From Bacillota bacterium (GTDB lineage: Bacteria > Bacillota > Clostridia > Oscillospirales > Butyricicoccaceae), in assembly GCA_030705725.1 (NCBI GenBank), contig JAUZPW010000071.1, forward strand, positions 1 through 7,122: 7,122 nucleotides of DNA. Direction: 5' to 3'. Below are positions 5,555-7,122 of the stretch, piece after piece. Position 1 is the first letter of the stretch, and every line of letters starts with the position of its first letter. The position numbers and the translations under genes are program-made. The notes beneath the pieces were generated by a model, which was given only the letters and a program-made list of their open reading frames with translations, was not told the DNA's origin and searched no databases.

Positions 5555-6784
5555 ATGAAAAAACTTGCGCTATTCCTGGTTTTGACACTGGTGTTCTGCA
5601 CATTTGTGGGCTGCAGCGGAAAATCGGCACCCGCCGGAACGAGCACCGCCGCACAGTCCGCTCCCGCTGCGAGCGGATCGGTAACTCAGCAAAGCTCAGC
5701 CCCCGCGGGAGCAGCCGGAGATTTTGACGATTACAAGCGTCCCCAGGTTGTCCCGGCCGGAACGAAATTCAAACTCGGCGCGATCACCAAGGATCTGTCC
5801 TCTGAATCCATCAACCGCGCGGATCATCAGCTCAAAGTTGAATGCGCGCACCGCGGATGGGATTACGTCCCCGTGTACTACGACAACGAGGCAAACTACA
5901 ACGACGCTTTCAACAGCCTGCTGAGCCAGGGAGTACAGTCGATTGTGCTTATTAACCCCATGGCGGTAGACACGCATCTCGACCTCTACGAGAACGCGCG
6001 CAATCAGGGCGTAGGCGTTTACAGCATTATCGGATCGGTAAACAAAGGCATTATCACCGACATCGGTATCCCAGGAAGCGTCGCGACGATGGAGCTCCTT
6101 TACAGAATCGGCAACGATTACAACTGGAAGCTTAACATTGCCGTTTTGCGCTGCGACAGCCAGCTTGCTTCGAGCGAGCGCATGTTCCCTGTAATCGGTT
6201 ATCTGCAGGGCAACTTCCGCCCCAACATGAAGCTTGTCGTAACCGACGAAATTTCCTCTCTGCTTAACTCTCTCGGCAGCTCAATGATGGCCGGCCAGCA
6301 GATGGCGCGCACATGGCTGCAAAAATACGGCGATCAGATCGGATGCATCTTCTCCTACGGTGACAACGGCGCCATGGGCGCGGCCGAGGTTATCAAGTCG
6401 AACGGCGACATCCACGGCGACAAATGCTTCACGGTCGGCATCGACGGCGGCAAGCAGTCCTGGTCTTACATACGCAACGACGCGCCTCTCAAGTACAGCT
6501 ACGCGCAGCCGATCGAACTCTTTGCGCATCAGATGGCCGAGCTTGTAAAAGAAGTCCAGATCGACGGGCTTAACCCGGGCGACAAGGGCTGCATTCTGGA
6601 CAAGTCGGGACATGCCCTGTACTATAACGGCAACATTATAACAAAAGCGAACGTACCCGATATCGGCACCTCGATTCATCAGGCCTTCTCTTATTACGAT
6701 GCGTCCAAAACGGGCGAGGATGCATGGTGGAACTGGAAAGACGGCCCCGGAATCTATCTTGTCGAGGCATACCAGCCTAAATAA
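5555..6784 (+). CDS. Sugar-type ABC transporter solute-binding lipoprotein (Peripla_BP_4 / RbsB-like)
   Basis: The product is 409 residues. Residues 1-19 are a lipoprotein signal peptide (MKK, a hydrophobic run, then FVGC), with lipid-modified Cys20 expected to anchor the mature protein outside the membrane. Residues 21-55 form an Ala/Ser/Pro/Gln-rich flexible linker. The binding fold starts at about 72 (KFKLGAITKD). Family landmarks are the helix and strand around YNDAFNSLLSQGVQSIVLIN, then FSYGDNGAMGAAEVIK (266-281), GIDGGKQSW (295-303) and YAQPIELFAHQMAELV (316-331). These place it with periplasmic binding protein family 4, which captures sugars or related small polar molecules for an ABC importer. 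The ligand cannot be read from sequence. The C-terminal tail (about 380-409, with DAWWNWKDGPGIYL) is longer and more Trp-rich than in short RbsB-like proteins. AGGAGG at 5542-5547 is ideally placed 7 nt before the ATG. The ATPase and permease would be expected downstream, beyond the window. Confidence 0.9.
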   Translation: MKKLALFLVLTLVFCTFVGCSGKSAPAGTSTAAQSAPAASGSVTQQSSAPAGAAGDFDDYKRPQVVPAGTKFKLGAITKDLSSESINRADHQLKVECAHRGWDYVPVYYDNEANYNDAFNSLLSQGVQSIVLINPMAVDTHLDLYENARNQGVGVYSIIGSVNKGIITDIGIPGSVATMELLYRIGNDYNWKLNIAVLRCDSQLASSERMFPVIGYLQGNFRPNMKLVVTDEISSLLNSLGSSMMAGQQMARTWLQKYGDQIGCIFSYGDNGAMGAAEVIKSNGDIHGDKCFTVGIDGGKQSWSYIRNDAPLKYSYAQPIELFAHQMAELVKEVQIDGLNPGDKGCILDKSGHALYYNGNIITKANVPDIGTSIHQAFSYYDASKTGEDAWWNWKDGPGIYLVEAYQPK

Positions 6785-6798
6785 CTCAAGCATTTTAA

Positions 6799-6815
6799 GC
6801 TGTCGAACCGACAGC
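6799..6815 (+). repeat. Hairpin 1 after the binding-protein gene
   Basis: GCTGTCG and CGACAGC (7 bp) enclose an AAC loop, 14 nt after the stop codon, followed by only CTTTC. It could stabilise the 3' end of the upstream mRNA or act as a weak terminator. The absence of a real T-run argues against efficient termination. Confidence 0.6.
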
Positions 6816-6859
6816 CTTTCGAGAGGAAACAGGATTCCCCCTCGACGCTTCCCCAGGGG

Positions 6860-6883
6860 CGGACAAACCTGAGGCTTTGTCCG
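6860..6883 (+). repeat. Hairpin 2, with alternative pairing partners
   Basis: CGGACAAA (6860-6867) pairs with TTTGTCCG (6876-6883): 8 bp and an 8-nt loop. TGTCCG recurs at 6887-6892 and 6904-6909, so the 5' arm could pair with any of three copies. There is no T-run after the stem. Confidence 0.6.
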
Positions 6884-6888
6884 ATGTG

Positions 6889-6920
6889 TCCGAAGGCGGC
6901 ACATGTCCGCCTTCGGATTT
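6889..6920 (+). terminator. Hairpin 3, strongest stem of the cluster, possible terminator
   Basis: TCCGAAGGCGG (6889-6899) pairs perfectly with CCGCCTTCGGA (6907-6917): 11 bp with a 7-nt loop. It is followed by TTTACT, a short T-run, so partial termination after the binding-protein gene is plausible. An alternative 5-bp stem, ATGTG (6884-6888) with CACAT (6900-6904), would trap the 5' arm and compete with it. Confidence 0.55.
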
Positions 6921-6928
6921 ACTAAGCA

Positions 6929-6950
6929 TCAAGGGGCGCCGTCCCCTTGA
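6929..6950 (+). repeat. Hairpin 4
   Basis: TCAAGGGG (6929-6936) pairs with CCCCTTGA (6943-6950): 8 bp with a 6-nt loop. No T-run follows. From memory, similar AAGGGG...CCCCTT sequences followed by AACCCC are common between genes in gut Clostridia, so this may be a dispersed genomic repeat rather than a local regulatory element. Confidence 0.55.
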
Positions 6951-6975
6951 ACCCCGAAGATTACCGGCAGGCTGA

Positions 6976-7007
6976 CATTACGCCCCTTTTCACAAAGGGG
7001 CGTAATG
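6976..7007 (+). repeat. Hairpin 5, perfect 14-bp stem before the next gene
   Basis: CATTACGCCCCTTT (6976-6989) pairs perfectly with AAAGGGGCGTAATG (6994-7007) around a TCAC loop. It is the longest stem in the cluster and lies about 60 nt before the next start codon. What follows (GGCGTTTAATTATT) is not a clean T-run, so a role as an mRNA processing or stability barrier is as likely as termination. Confidence 0.6.
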
Positions 7008-7066
7008 GGCGTTTAATTATTGTGTTGCCTATCTGCATAAACGGCACGGGAGAGGAGTTGCGGTAT

Positions 7067-7122
7067 GTGAACGAAACGGTTAAAACAAGCGGCTTTGAGG
7101 CGGCAAACGAGCACGATCCCAG
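7067..7122 (+). CDS. Start of an unidentified gene (3' end outside window)
   Basis: A GTG at 7067 opens a frame that stays open to the window edge (18 full codons, beginning MNETVKTSGFEAANEHDP). AGGAG at 7053-7057 lies 9 nt upstream, a good ribosome binding site. An ATG at 7065 is out of frame and hits TGA at once, so it is not used. The residues are hydrophilic and show no Walker motif or membrane segment yet. From position, an ABC transporter component or a functionally linked protein is expected after a solute-binding protein gene, but nothing in these 18 residues identifies it. Confidence 0.6.
   Translation, partial: MNETVKTSGFEAANEHDP

Noticed and set aside
1614..6784. A new multi-gene system joining the peptidase, regulator, racemase and binding protein
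   Set aside because: The peptidase has its own promoter and strong terminator, and the binding protein has its own candidate promoter. Only the regulator-racemase pair has real sequence support for a link.
6281..6904. 207-codon minus-strand open frame across the end of the binding-protein gene and the hairpins
   Set aside because: It is antisense to a well-identified gene, is Arg/Val-rich as expected from reverse reading of GC-ended codons, and shows no family signature.
6785..7066. CRISPR array or known riboswitch in the hairpin cluster
   Set aside because: The stems differ in sequence and spacing, there are no direct repeats with unique spacers, and no riboswitch core that I know is recognisable.

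Overview
This window looks like chromosomal DNA from a spore-forming, low-to-moderate-GC Firmicute, most likely a member of the Clostridia. The basis is a cwlJ-gerQ spore-germination pair, strong AGGAGG-type ribosome binding sites, sigma-A-like TGnTATAAT promoters, and a lipoprotein-type ABC solute-binding protein. I saw no phage, transposon, CRISPR array, tRNA or rRNA. Genus is not decidable from what is here. Homology statements come from recognising motifs; no search was run.

Layout from left to right. (1) The C-terminal part of a plus-strand gene (to 433) that resembles the uncharacterised DUF6179 family. (2) Convergent with it, and sharing stop-codon bases, a minus-strand operon: a CwlJ/SleB-type spore cortex hydrolase (1348 to 908), then a proline/glutamine-rich GerQ-like coat protein (888 to 430). 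(3) A divergent intergenic region of about 265 bp, with a terminator-like hairpin just upstream of cwlJ and a sigma-A-like promoter firing rightward. (4) A 589-aa M28-type metallopeptidase with an inserted PA-like domain and an unusual metal site (1614-3383), closed by a perfect 15-bp stem terminator. (5) A minus-strand PAS + HTH regulator of the YheO/DauR type (4118 to 3453), divergent from (6) an alanine-racemase-family gene (4274-5452). (7) A sugar-type ABC solute-binding lipoprotein (5555-6784). (8) About 280 bp without a gene, holding five perfect inverted repeats. (9) The first 18 codons of another plus-strand gene (from 7067).

The functional links that the sequence supports are these. 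CwlJ and GerQ form a known pair, since GerQ is needed for CwlJ localisation in Bacillus spores. The PAS-HTH regulator and the racemase are divergent over about 155 bp, and each has its own TGATATAAT promoter. Because DauR-type regulators are known to control D-amino-acid catabolism, local control of the racemase is a reasonable inference. The binding protein has its own candidate promoter with an overlapping palindrome, and is separated from the next gene by a structured region that could make expression of downstream genes unequal. Most of the window is ordinary. The points most worth a second look are the M28 metal-site substitutions, the hairpin cluster at 6799-7007, the hairpin upstream of cwlJ whose single mismatch becomes a G-U pair only on the minus strand, and the altered cofactor-pocket motif in the racemase.
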